The translations under genes were made by a program, and so were the position numbers. This document shows positions 55,501 to 62,112 of a DNA stretch of 64,000 bases, one piece after another. The DNA is taken from contig CAWJKY010000004.1 of the NCBI GenBank assembly GCA_963843565.1, positions 310,001 through 374,000 of the forward strand. The letters are read 5' to 3'. Position 1 is the stretch's first letter; each line of letters starts with the position of its first letter. The notes beneath the pieces were generated by a model that was not told the origin of the DNA, did not search any database, and worked only from the letters and a program-made list of their open reading frames with translations. The DNA comes from DASZQY01 sp963843565 (GTDB taxonomy: Bacteria; Pseudomonadota; Alphaproteobacteria; Rhizobiales; Kaistiaceae).

Positions 55501-55522
55501 CGCCCTCCCATGCCTCCTCCAT
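49532..55522 (-). CDS. DUF4011-helicase-nuclease-DUF3320 protein (~2,000 aa)
   Basis: A 1,996-aa multidomain protein. (1) N-terminal part: a beta domain and a transglutaminase-like segment (GLATCFDSSLLF, Cys ~236, then DGHSFTGVWLV). (2) DUF4011 region, from GRIERWQRKLLDLSLRNRLL (about residues 395-660). (3) Superfamily 1 helicase: Walker A IGPPGTGKSQT near 705, Walker B DLVIFDEASQI near 1340, the QGDERDVMMFSITYG motif and NVAVTRAREEL. (4) A PD-(D/E)xK/Vsr-like nuclease, GYRIDLGVV and IECDGATYH, about 1640-1740. (5) DUF3320 near the C-terminus. Helicase-Vsr-DUF3320 proteins of this architecture are reported as single-gene antiphage candidates. The ATG at 55522 is chosen because GGGAGGGGGG lies just upstream; a GTG 17 codons earlier has none. 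Confidence 0.88.
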   Translation of the reverse strand: MEEAWEGGPPSPPDGEEPPRQVLIEADLASAINYACWQNSVPIVRSLKIANNTDAQIESLRLELSTVPAFARRKTWSIDRISPGEEFSLSDHHVQLDAEFLEGLNEAERGVVTLRLLDGTGALLADTHQDTRLLARDEWGGFSSMAAIAAAFVMPNDPAIAEVMKQAAGVLATHGFSSALDGYQTGDPRRAYMLSAAIWSAVAGRGLTYAEPPRSFEKTGQKVRLPSVVIRDGLATCFDSSLLFASALEAVGLNPFVVLLDGHSFTGVWLVKRTFPNLLETDASEVRKALAAHEAITFETTAVTHSPPATFETAVALARKATTEQEEDRFVAAIDIARARSSQILPLASHRREPMEASASGSHEGAALPLPPMPSFDAIPAEQAEEKPTTPEGRIERWQRKLLDLSLRNRLLNFRPTKQTIPFLCPDVPFLEDHLANGARIRVISLPQQNPQGERDKAIHLQTTGTDLDIEFAVEALQRDELPSPLEAKELDARLTELYRRARNDLNEGGSNTLFLAVGFLRWKKSPDDERTYRAPLLLVPVKLERRSATSRFHLLHHEDEVRFNATLVQMLKKDFALNLAQFEGELPRDDSGIDVPQVLETARRAVREVAGFEVVNEVALSTFSFAKYLMWKDLVDRTDALRNNRVVRHLIDNPDKAFESAIATPFPNERTIDATYHPKEIINPLPADSSQLAAMLAAAEGHDFILIGPPGTGKSQTITNMIAQCLASDRSVLFVAEKAAALNVVYRRLRQNGLSDYCLELHSNKAERRTFLGQLRASWEASAAQEANGWIDINEKLRLRQDELNGYVESLHRRSSSGWTVFQALGVSVRGRDRFAPELAWGEAVEHDETALQALRQLVSDLALSRKAVRHVPALELVVAPDWSVRWQQSLIAACKHVQNTAGQLKLHIRGFCASAGIRRAENLSLSDIHDLVSMAGLLTKSRGVRLDVVFEQQFEHLKFAVGALAEAVDVFREAAEKLSGTYEDDTLPRIPIDNLEGRWREACATVWPRSFFARRKIRKLLTGYSSGGDADPERDLPQLRVMQRALKALEGNPLSTKVPAWKGIRTDLGELRDHFALAEDMRSALDRAGRISGDINAIVDALGQSISSGDPNDAILSRSDELRASVARFERASQGYAELGGRLPDESPQSEFLDAVAHAMDGITANQSALQSWSDWCGRREMARAHGLGPFVDAIEAEDMSPDDLEDAFELAYARWWLPEAIDSDDLLRQFKSFRHEDALRQFRELDDRARSIAASQVRRALVHGLPAPQDVPRRSELGLLRHQMELQRPSKSIREMIAAMPETFAKLAPCLLMSPLSIAQYLPTNQALFDLVIFDEASQITTWDAIGSIARGRQTIIVGDPKQLPPTNFFGRSDDGEDDQDQAYYERDLESILDEARASGLPDWRLNWHYRSRHESLIAFSNWHYYANRLVTFPSPVTLDRAVHLEHLPSATYDRGKSRTNRAEAEAIVKDASGRMVEWLDLPELDRPTLGVITFNSQQQTLIDDLFDKARRENPDLEWFFSEDRIEPTIVRNLENVQGDERDVMMFSITYGHDHAGKLTMAFGAINRDGGERRLNVAVTRAREELAVYSSITADKIDVRRARGLGVQHLKAFLDYAERGMIALPAQHGETTGSFESPFEEAVGEALSNAGWHVRPQVGVSGYRIDLGVVHPDKAGVYLAGIECDGATYHRAATARDRDKVREQVLRNLGWTILRIWSLDWWYSADEVRDRIVNELSDLLDVSRQEDIRRRAEAEARAEARLQTRAQTTNRQAAELKTDVEEAEEPPTSPSNTDIAEGANLGVTDAFRLIASGSGTSSNDRAADDAPLFRIADLSGFHADPDQFFEFRYRQTIHDMVAAIMTAEAPIREDVLAKRIARAHGWLRTGARIRDQLALHLRDLDRTDEQTGRFLWSKGSVRDSIAYRVPASDEDRRSVAEIAVAELVGCALANSDLLGERDPALSFARLIGLDRLAQPSRQRLEQALGLARAMISK

Positions 55523-55789
55523 GCCCCCCTCCCGCGAAAAACAGGTTGCGGGGGAACGATACCCACAATCCACCGCTGTCGCGAGTCCGGAGGGACAGCA
55601 CGCTCAGCGCTTACCCAGTAAGCGTTGCGATTCGGCCAAAGTACCCGGAGTAGACGATGACGTGCCAGTTCTCGCGAACCAATTAGCGGGGAGACAACCC
55701 CTCTGCTCCGCTCTGGCTAGACAATTACGCCGCCCCACGCATCTCCGCGCGCCGGCTGTCGCATTGTGGGCGTCGATCGTGTCCCGAGT

Positions 55790-57131
55790 GATGGTGTAGC
55801 TGCCGGCTGATGGCCGCGCTCTCCGGCATGGGCCGGGGAGATCAGCGAGCCACTGCTGGCATGCTGATGAGGGGATCATCGCTCAAGGGTGCGATGGTTT
55901 CCAGCGTCATGTATCTGGCCCGCTGCACGGCCCATTCGTCGTTCTGTTCGAGCAGCAATGCGCCGACGAGGCGGACGATGGCGTCGTCGTTGGGGAAGAT
56001 GCCGACGACCTCGGTGCGCCGTTTGATCTCGCCATTGAGACGCTCGATCGGATTCGTGCTGTGAAGCTTGGCGCGATGCTCCTTCGGGAATGTCATGTAG
56101 GCGAGCACGTCGGGCTCGGCGTCGTCCATGATGGCGGCGAGCTTCGGCACTTTTGGCCGGATCTGGTCGGCGACGGCACGCCACTGAACCCTGGCGGCCT
56201 CGGGCGTCTCCTGAGCGAAGGCGGTGGCGATGAAGGCGGAGACGACCCGTCGTCCGCTCTTGCCGGCATGGGCCAGCACGTTCCTCATGAAGTGCACGCG
56301 ACAGCGTTGCCAGCTTGCCGAGAGAACCTTGGTGACGGCGGCCTTGATGCCCTCGTGCGCGTCGGAGATGACGAGCTTGACGCCGCGCAGGCCACGCCGG
56401 GTGAGCTTGCGCAGGAACTCCGTCCAGATCGGCTCGGCCTCGGATGTGCCGACCTCCATGCCCAGAACCTCGCGCCGGCCGTCTGAGTTGACGCCGACGG
56501 CGATGATGACCGCGACCGATACGATGCGCCCGCCGCGGCGAACCTTCAGGTAGGTGGCGTCGATCCACAGATACGGCCAGTCACCTTCGATCGGCCGTTC
56601 GAGGAAGGCCTTCACCTTGCCGTCGATCTCTTCGCATAGTCGCGAGACTTGGCTCTTCGAGATGCCGCTCATGCCCATGGCCTTGACCAGGTCATCGACC
56701 GAGCGCGTTGAGATGCCCTGGACGTAAGCTTCCTGGATGACGGCGGTGAGCGCCTTCTCGGCCATGCGGCGCGGTTCGAGAAAGCCCGGGAAGTAGGAGC
56801 CCTTGCGCAGCTTGGGGATGCGCAGTTCGACGGTCCCGGCGCGCGTCTCCCAGTCGCGGTCGCGGTAACCGTTGCGCTGGGCCGTCCGCAACGGGTTCTT
56901 CTCGCCATAGCCGGCGCCGGTGGCCGCTCCCACCTCCAGCTCCATCAGTCGCTCGGCGGCAAAGCCGATCATCTCGCGCAGGAGATCGGCATCCGGTGTC
57001 TTCTCCACCAGCCTGCGCAGGTTCATCATGTCGTCGGTCATCGGTGGTCCTTCCGGTCAAGGGTTGGCGTTGCAACCAGACCCTACCGGGAAAGCGCCGA
57101 TGACCACCGCGCCGCCGAGCTACACCACCTC
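55790..57131. mobile_element. IS256-family insertion sequence
   Basis: Imperfect terminal inverted repeats (left TGATGGTGTAGCTG near 55790; right, read inward from 57131, TGAGGTGGTGTAGCTC) bracket one complete transposase gene. Length is ~1.34 kb, normal for IS256. I could not see a convincing 8-bp target duplication, so the exact ends are uncertain by several bases. It sits between the large helicase gene and the second ~90-bp repeat. Confidence 0.72.
55842..57041 (-). CDS. IS256-family transposase
   Basis: A 399-aa Mutator-type transposase. YLWIDATYLKVRRGGRIV carries the first catalytic Asp, LVISDAHEGIKAAV the second, and the C-terminal Glu is in TNPIERLNGEIKRR. The N-terminal half includes GKNPLRTAQRNGYRDRDW (read as EKNPLRTAQRNGYRDRDW) and the usual IPKLRKGSYFPGFLE. 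It is full length with no internal stop, so it is probably still functional. Confidence 0.95.
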   Translation of the reverse strand: MTDDMMNLRRLVEKTPDADLLREMIGFAAERLMELEVGAATGAGYGEKNPLRTAQRNGYRDRDWETRAGTVELRIPKLRKGSYFPGFLEPRRMAEKALTAVIQEAYVQGISTRSVDDLVKAMGMSGISKSQVSRLCEEIDGKVKAFLERPIEGDWPYLWIDATYLKVRRGGRIVSVAVIIAVGVNSDGRREVLGMEVGTSEAEPIWTEFLRKLTRRGLRGVKLVISDAHEGIKAAVTKVLSASWQRCRVHFMRNVLAHAGKSGRRVVSAFIATAFAQETPEAARVQWRAVADQIRPKVPKLAAIMDDAEPDVLAYMTFPKEHRAKLHSTNPIERLNGEIKRRTEVVGIFPNDDAIVRLVGALLLEQNDEWAVQRARYMTLETIAPLSDDPLISMPAVAR

Positions 57132-57243
57132 AAGGGACGTGACCTGGGCGTCTGGCGGCACCATTTAACAATGGTGGGTACAGCACCGTGGGTAGCGCGA
57201 ATCGGAGGCGAAATTCTTCAGCGATTTCAGCTTGACTGGCGGA

Positions 57244-57332
57244 GGACGTAGTCGGCTGCGAACTGGTCTCTGCTCCCCAAATTCCCTGATGTACGGGTAT
57301 CCGCAGGGAATTTCTTGAATTTGCAGCGAAAC
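57244..57332 (+). repeat. ~90-bp dispersed repeat, copy 2
   Basis: Second copy of the repeat at 18550-18640, same orientation, beginning GGACGTAGTCGGCTGCGAAC and containing AAATTCCCTG / CAGGGAATTT. A further degenerate pair of the same inverted repeat follows at ~57385-57455. It lies just outside the IS256 end. Confidence 0.75.
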
Positions 57333-57489
57333 TGACCCTGCCGCGCGACCCGAAAACACCCGTGATGCCACGTGGTTGTGACCGAAATTCCCTACGCGAA
57401 TGAGCAGGGGGTCTTCCAAGGGGATGTGGGAATTCGGCGAGATGTGCAGGGACATTTCCGGCAACGATACGCCGTCCTGTTCTTGGCGG

Positions 57490-57770
57490 TTCTCGATCAT
57501 TGGCCTCGGCGATCCCGTCTCGCTGTCTGCCGCGCGGCTGATGGCAAGGGTCTGGAGTTGACCGCGACCGGCGATCTTTCGCGGTCCGTAGTCGCCGACA
57601 TGGTCGATCTCTTTGAATGGGCGGACTTCGACCGCGCCGAGGCATTTCGGCTGGACAAGGTCGTCAACGAGCCCGACTTCCTACCGCTGTTCTTTGTCCG
57701 CCACGTGGCCGGTTCGCCAAGAACGTTCAGCGCTACCGCGGCAGCCTATCCCCATGGCCCGGCCAGCGAT
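57490..57770 (+). pseudogene. Remnant of a pRiA4b ORF-3-like protein C-terminal domain
   Basis: The fragment GLELTATGDLSRSVVADMVD, then DRAEAFRLDKVVNEPDFLPL and FFVRHVA resembles the C-terminal helical part of proteins of the plasmid pRiA4b ORF-3 type, in which V(L/V)NExDFPPL is a recurring core. It shifts frame near 57710 (continuing RFAKNVQRYRGSL) and lacks the N-terminal part. The match is from memory of the pattern and is tentative. Confidence 0.35.
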
Positions 57771-57940
57771 CACCTCGCTGGCGATCCTCCAGTTCCTATG
57801 GATGTGGAGCCAGTTCCTGCTTCCCGTCGTACTGGTCGAGAATCCGTCGGAGCGGGACATGGCAGGCGCGGCACGTTCAGGGCCAATGAGGCGCACGACC
57901 ATGCCGTCGCCGCCCTCCTCCAGGGCGCCGTCAAGGGCTA

Positions 57941-58788
57941 GGGTTCGTACCCAATAAGGGTTGCGTGCTGTGAGTTTGGCTGATTCAAGATTCCGAGCGG
58001 ATCGGAGGTTCTTGATGAAGCGGAATCTGACGTGGCTGAGCGATACGGAGTGGGCGCGCATCGAGCCGTTGCTGCCGCGGGGGCGTAAGGGAGCCCGCCG
58101 GGTCGATGACCGTCGGGTGATCTCGGGCATCGTGCACATGCTCAAGAGCGGGGCGCGCTGGCGCGACTGTCCACCCGAGTACGGCCCCTACACGACCATC
58201 TACAACCGCTTCAATCGCTGGAGCCGGCAGGGCATCTGGCTGGGCATGTTTGAGGCCTTGACCGGCCACAGCGGGGTGTGGGGAACGGTCGCCATCGATG
58301 CCACCCACATCAAGGCCCACCGCTCCGCTGGTGGCGCAAAAGGGGGGCCTTCGCGCAAGCCATCGGCATCTCGCGCGGCGGCCGGACGAGCAAGCTCCAC
58401 GCACTGACCGATCCGTTGGGTCGGCCGTGCCTGCTCATGCTGTCGGCCGGCAACATCAACGACATGACCATGGCCGCGGACCTGATCGGGGCTGCCGCTG
58501 GCCGCTTCGACCGGCTCATCGCTGATCGCGGATACGACACCAATGCCATTCGCGCCGCCATCGCCGCGCAGGGGGCTCAGGTCGTTATCCCCTCAACCAC
58601 CAGCCGACGCGCACCGATCTCTTATGATCGCAACGCCTACAAGGCCAGGAACCTCATCGAGCGTCTCTGGTGTCGTCTCAAGGACTGGCGCCGCATCGCC
58701 ACCCGCCACGACAAGCTCGCCAGGAACTTCCTCGCCGCAGCCCTCATCGCCGCCACCATCATTTACTGGTCCAATTGAGTCCGGACCC
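57941..58788. mobile_element. IS5-family (IS427-type) insertion sequence
   Basis: An ~848-bp element with terminal inverted repeats. The left reads GGGTTCGTACCCAAT and the right, read inward, GGGTCCGGACTCAAT. The ends are flanked by TA on each side (57939-57940 and 58789-58790), the usual 2-bp duplication of this group. It encodes one transposase in two overlapping frames. It is inserted directly upstream of the alpha-glucoside cluster's 3' end. Confidence 0.88.
58015..58778 (+). CDS. IS427-type transposase, two frames joined by programmed -1 shift
   Basis: Frame A starts MKRNLTWLSDTEWARIEPLL at the ATG 58015, preceded by GGAGG, and contains WRDCPPEYGPYTTIYNRF and the first Asp motif TVAIDATHIKAHRS. 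At the A4G6 run (58338-58347) a -1 shift moves into frame B, which reads KRGAFAQAIGISRGGRTSKL and carries LIADRGYDT and ARNLIERLWCRLKDWRRIAT, the remaining DDE residues. Together they give a ~255-aa complete transposase. The slippery run is the recognised expression signal of IS427 members, so this is read as regulated and not broken. Confidence 0.9.
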
Positions 58789-58801
58789 TAGGCGAGCGGT
58801 C

Positions 58802-59812
58802 TCAGCGCGTGCGGATATCAATGCCCCTGTAGGGATAGTCCAGCGGAACCGCCGAGACGCTCTGAAGCGCGTCCAGGTCGGCGGTCGTCAGCTCCAGCGC
58901 CACCACGCCGAGGTTATCGGCGAGCTGATCAGGCGTACGCACCCCGACGATCACCGAGGTCACGGCCGGTTGTGCCAGCAGCCACGCAAGCGACACCTGC
59001 GCGGCGCTGGAGTTGCGGGACTTGGCGATAGCGTCGACGGCCTGCTGGATCTTCCAGTTCTGTTCGGTCGCGCGGCGCGCCCACGATTCCTCCCACGCAT
59101 CCGGCGCGACGCCGAGTCGTCCTTCCGCCGCCTTCGTTGGGCGGTGGTCGGGCTTGTACTTGCCGGAAAGGAAGCCACCGCCGAGCGGCCCCCATACCAC
59201 TAGCCCGAGCCCCTCGGTCGTGCAGAGGTCGGCGAATTCCGCCTCGATGCTGCGCACCACAAGGCTGTACTGATACTGCGCGGCGACGAACCTCGCCCAA
59301 CCGTTGCGGTCAGAAAGCCCAAGAGCCTTCATCGCGTGCCACGCCTTGAAGTTCGAGACCCCGATGTAGAGCACTTTCCCGGCACAGACGAGATCGTCGA
59401 AGGCGCGAAGCGACTCCTCAAGCGGCGTCCACGGGTCCCAGCCGTGCATGTAGAGAACGTCTATGCGGTCGGTGCGGAGCCGCCGGAGGCTCGCCTCGAC
59501 GCTATTGACGATATGAAAGCGCGAGAGCCCGGCGTCGTTGGCGCCGCTGCCGATCGGCCAGCGTACCTTGGTGGTGAGCACGACGGAATCGCGCGCCGGC
59601 GCGACCGCTGCGCCGACGATGTCCTCGGCCCGGCCCGCCGCGTAGACGTCGGCGACATCAAAGTGATTGCCGCCGGCGTCGAGATAGGCGGCAATGAGCT
59701 CGCGCGCGGTCGCGGGCGCCACTCCGCGCGCGCTGTCCTCGCCGAAGATCATGGTGCCAAGGGCGAGTTCTGAGACGAGAAGCCCCGAATTGCCGAGCCG
59801 CCGAAGTTTCAT
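58802..59812 (-). CDS. Aldo/keto reductase
   Basis: A 336-aa protein with the AKR barrel blocks HFDVADVYAAGRAEDIVGAA (catalytic Asp/Tyr), LTTKVRW (Lys), DVLYMHGWD (His), GVSNFKAWHAM and SVIVGVRTPDQLADNL (NADP-binding end). The start at 59812 is preferred over longer frames because GGGGAG lies 7 nt upstream. It is co-directional with the permeases (14-bp gap), so it is probably the last gene of that operon, where other agl operons carry an alpha-glucosidase. Likely role: reduction or oxidation of a keto/aldose intermediate. Confidence 0.87.
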   Translation of the reverse strand: MKLRRLGNSGLLVSELALGTMIFGEDSARGVAPATARELIAAYLDAGGNHFDVADVYAAGRAEDIVGAAVAPARDSVVLTTKVRWPIGSGANDAGLSRFHIVNSVEASLRRLRTDRIDVLYMHGWDPWTPLEESLRAFDDLVCAGKVLYIGVSNFKAWHAMKALGLSDRNGWARFVAAQYQYSLVVRSIEAEFADLCTTEGLGLVVWGPLGGGFLSGKYKPDHRPTKAAEGRLGVAPDAWEESWARRATEQNWKIQQAVDAIAKSRNSSAAQVSLAWLLAQPAVTSVIVGVRTPDQLADNLGVVALELTTADLDALQSVSAVPLDYPYRGIDIRTR

Positions 59813-59826
59813 GCATGTACTCCCCG

Positions 59827-60915
59827 TCACGACTTTACCGAACCGGCGAGCAACCCGCGCACGAAGTACCGTTGCAGGGCGAAGAACACTCCCAGCGGCA
59901 GCACCATCGAGATGAAGGCGCCGGCCGTCAGCAGGTGCCAGTCGTTGCCCCGCGACCCGATGATCTCGGCAAGGCGCATCGTCAGAACCTGCACCTTCGG
60001 CTGGCTGCCGATGAAGATGAGCGCGACGAGATAGTCGTTCCAGACCCACAGGAACTGGAAGATCGCATAGGAGGCAAGCGCGGGTACGGAAAGCGGTACG
60101 ACCAGCAGCATGAAGATCGTCATGTGGGAGGCGCCGTCGACGACCGCAGCCTCCATCAGCTCACGTGGTATGCCCTTGATGAAGTTGTACAGAAGATAGA
60201 TCGCCAGCGGGATTCCGAATCCAGAATGAGCGAGCCAGATGCCTAGGTAGGCACCGTTGAGCCTGAGTTGCACGTAGTCCCTCAGGACAGGCACGAGTGC
60301 AATCTGCAACGGCACGACGAGCAGCGCGACGACGACAGCGAAGATGATGTTGCGGCCGGGGAACCTCATCCACGCGAAGCCGTAGGCGGCGAAAGCTGCG
60401 ATGATGATCGGAATGACCACGGAAGGAAGGGTAACCGCGACGGTATTGATGAATGCGCCGGAAAGGTCGTCGCCCTTCAGCGTGTAAGTCGCCCCGCTGG
60501 TGTCCTTGACCTCGTAGGTCTTGCCGGTCAGCACGTCCGCATAATTCTGCAGCGTGAATGTCGGCAGGCCGGACCACTCGCTGTCCTGAATTTCCACCCA
60601 GCCGGCGCGCTTGTTCCCCACCCACTGGACGCGACGGCCGTCCGGCGCGACGATTCCCTCGCGCAACTCCGCGAAGGTCCCCGTTGCCCCTTCGAATGTC
60701 ATTGTGCCGTTGCGATCGATGTCCGTCGGCGGCGTGAACTTCGAAACCGTCACCCACTCCTTGTGGGGCACGATCGTCCACCAGCCAGACGTGAGCACGT
60801 CGTCGCGCGTGCGGAAGGACGACGCGAACAGGCCGAGTGTCGGCACCAGCCAAAGGGTGCAGATGACCAGCAACACTCCGTTGACGATGATGTTCGTTAG
60901 CGGTTTGCGGACCAT
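59827..60915 (-). CDS. aglG: Alpha-glucoside-type ABC permease AglG
   Basis: A 362-aa MalG-type permease. It carries a long periplasmic insertion after the first membrane helix (about residues 35-125, containing KEWVTVSKFTPPTDIDRNGT and RRVQWVGNKRAGWVEIQ). This insertion is characteristic of rhizobial AglG. The EAA loop is EAAVVDGASHMTIF. The C-terminus YFVRGLLAGSVKS is also AglG-like. GGAG precedes the ATG, which lies 1 bp after the aglF stop. Confidence 0.85.
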   Translation of the reverse strand: MVRKPLTNIIVNGVLLVICTLWLVPTLGLFASSFRTRDDVLTSGWWTIVPHKEWVTVSKFTPPTDIDRNGTMTFEGATGTFAELREGIVAPDGRRVQWVGNKRAGWVEIQDSEWSGLPTFTLQNYADVLTGKTYEVKDTSGATYTLKGDDLSGAFINTVAVTLPSVVIPIIIAAFAAYGFAWMRFPGRNIIFAVVVALLVVPLQIALVPVLRDYVQLRLNGAYLGIWLAHSGFGIPLAIYLLYNFIKGIPRELMEAAVVDGASHMTIFMLLVVPLSVPALASYAIFQFLWVWNDYLVALIFIGSQPKVQVLTMRLAEIIGSRGNDWHLLTAGAFISMVLPLGVFFALQRYFVRGLLAGSVKS

Positions 60916-60916
60916 C

Positions 60917-62035
60917 TCAGCTCCGCTGCTGACGAAATTGCCGGACGTTGTAGATTACGAACGGCGACACGGCGAGCAGAAGAACAACAGCTATGGCGGA
61001 GCCGAGGCCGAAGTTCCTGTTCACGAAGTATTGGTTATAGAACTCGGTCGCGATCACCGAGGTGCCGTACTGCCCGCCGGTCATGACGATGACCACGTCG
61101 AAGATCTTGAGCGTGAAGATCATGATGGTGGCAGACACCGTGATGATCGTCGCCTTGATCGAAGGGATCAGGATCTGGAAGAAGATGCGCAGCTCGCCAG
61201 CCCCGTCGACGCGCGCCGCCTCGACGATTTCGCCGGGCACTCCCTTGATGGCCGCCGAGAACAGCACCATGGCAAAGCCGGTCTGCAGCCACACGACGAT
61301 GACGATCAGGAACAGGTTATTCCACGGCTGCAGCAGCGCGATCCACGCTTGTGGCTCACCGCCGAGCGCGACGATGATCGCGTTCAGCAGGCCGATCTGC
61401 GGGTCGCTGATGTCGCGCACGGCGTACACGAACTTCCAGATGATGCCCGCACCGACCAGCGATATTGCCATGGGCATGAAGATGATCGCCTTTGCAACCC
61501 GCTCGAAGCCGCTGCGGTCCGCGAGCGCGGCGATGACCAACCCGAGGATCACCGTCAGGCTGGCACCGAAGACGATCCACATGAGGTTGTTGCGGAAGGT
61601 CTCCAGCATGAACGGCCGGGTGAAGAGGGTGACGTAGTTGTCGAGCCCGACGAAGGCGCTTCCGTCACGGTCATAGAAGCTTGTGGTGATCGTGCGTACC
61701 GTCGGAAAAACCAGGAAGTAGGTAACCATGGCGAGCGCCGGCCCGACGAAGACGAACGGCTGGAGAGGTGCTGCCCACTTGAGCGGAAGGTATCTGACGA
61801 TCCCGTTGGCGGCGATGTAGAAGGTCGACAGGCAGGCAAGCGCCCAGACAACGGCGATCCCCGCAACGAGCAGTCGCGGCGCATCGCTGTCCCTCAGGAA
61901 GAAGAAACCTTCGACGAAAAGCCACAGAACGACGATCGTCGCGGCGACAAAACCCGCCAGGCGAATGAACCGGACGCCAAATCCGCCGGACGAGCCCGAC
62001 TCTAGTCCCTGCACATGATCGAGCGAGGTGTCCAT
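60917..62035 (-). CDS. aglF: Alpha-glucoside-type ABC permease AglF
   Basis: A 372-aa MalF-type permease with eight or so hydrophobic segments and the EAA-type loop VEAARVDGAGELRIFFQILI. N-terminal LVAGIAVVWALACLSTFYIA and FVFVGPALAMVTYFLVFPTV are typical first helices. It precedes aglG by 1 bp and follows the binding-protein gene after a hairpin. The specific sugar is inferred from the AglG-like partner. Confidence 0.85.
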   Translation of the reverse strand: MDTSLDHVQGLESGSSGGFGVRFIRLAGFVAATIVVLWLFVEGFFFLRDSDAPRLLVAGIAVVWALACLSTFYIAANGIVRYLPLKWAAPLQPFVFVGPALAMVTYFLVFPTVRTITTSFYDRDGSAFVGLDNYVTLFTRPFMLETFRNNLMWIVFGASLTVILGLVIAALADRSGFERVAKAIIFMPMAISLVGAGIIWKFVYAVRDISDPQIGLLNAIIVALGGEPQAWIALLQPWNNLFLIVIVVWLQTGFAMVLFSAAIKGVPGEIVEAARVDGAGELRIFFQILIPSIKATIITVSATIMIFTLKIFDVVIVMTGGQYGTSVIATEFYNQYFVNRNFGLGSAIAVVLLLAVSPFVIYNVRQFRQQRS

Positions 62036-62069
62036 CGCGCGGCCGGCGTGTCGCGTTGCGGAAACGTCA

Positions 62070-62099
62070 GTGAGGGCGGCGTCTGCTCGCCGCCCTCAC
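62070..62099 (-). promoter_or_regulatory. Intercistronic hairpin between aglE-like and aglF-like genes
   Basis: GTGAGGGCGGC (62070-62080) and GCCGCCCTCAC (62089-62099) make a perfect 11-bp stem with an 8-nt loop just after the binding-protein stop. The arms share GAGGGCGGC with the hairpin at 8700-8725, located identically in the other transporter operon. Likely it stabilises or attenuates the transcript. Confidence 0.65.
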
Positions 62100-62112
62100 C
62101 GACTCAGGGAGG

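Noticed and set aside
55790..57131. Exact IS256 target-site duplication
   Set aside because: Candidate 8-bp flanks on the two sides do not match, so I do not state a duplication.
58015..58778. IS427-type transposase as a pseudogene
   Set aside because: The frame change lies at an A4G6 slippery run and both halves are intact, so a programmed frameshift is more likely.
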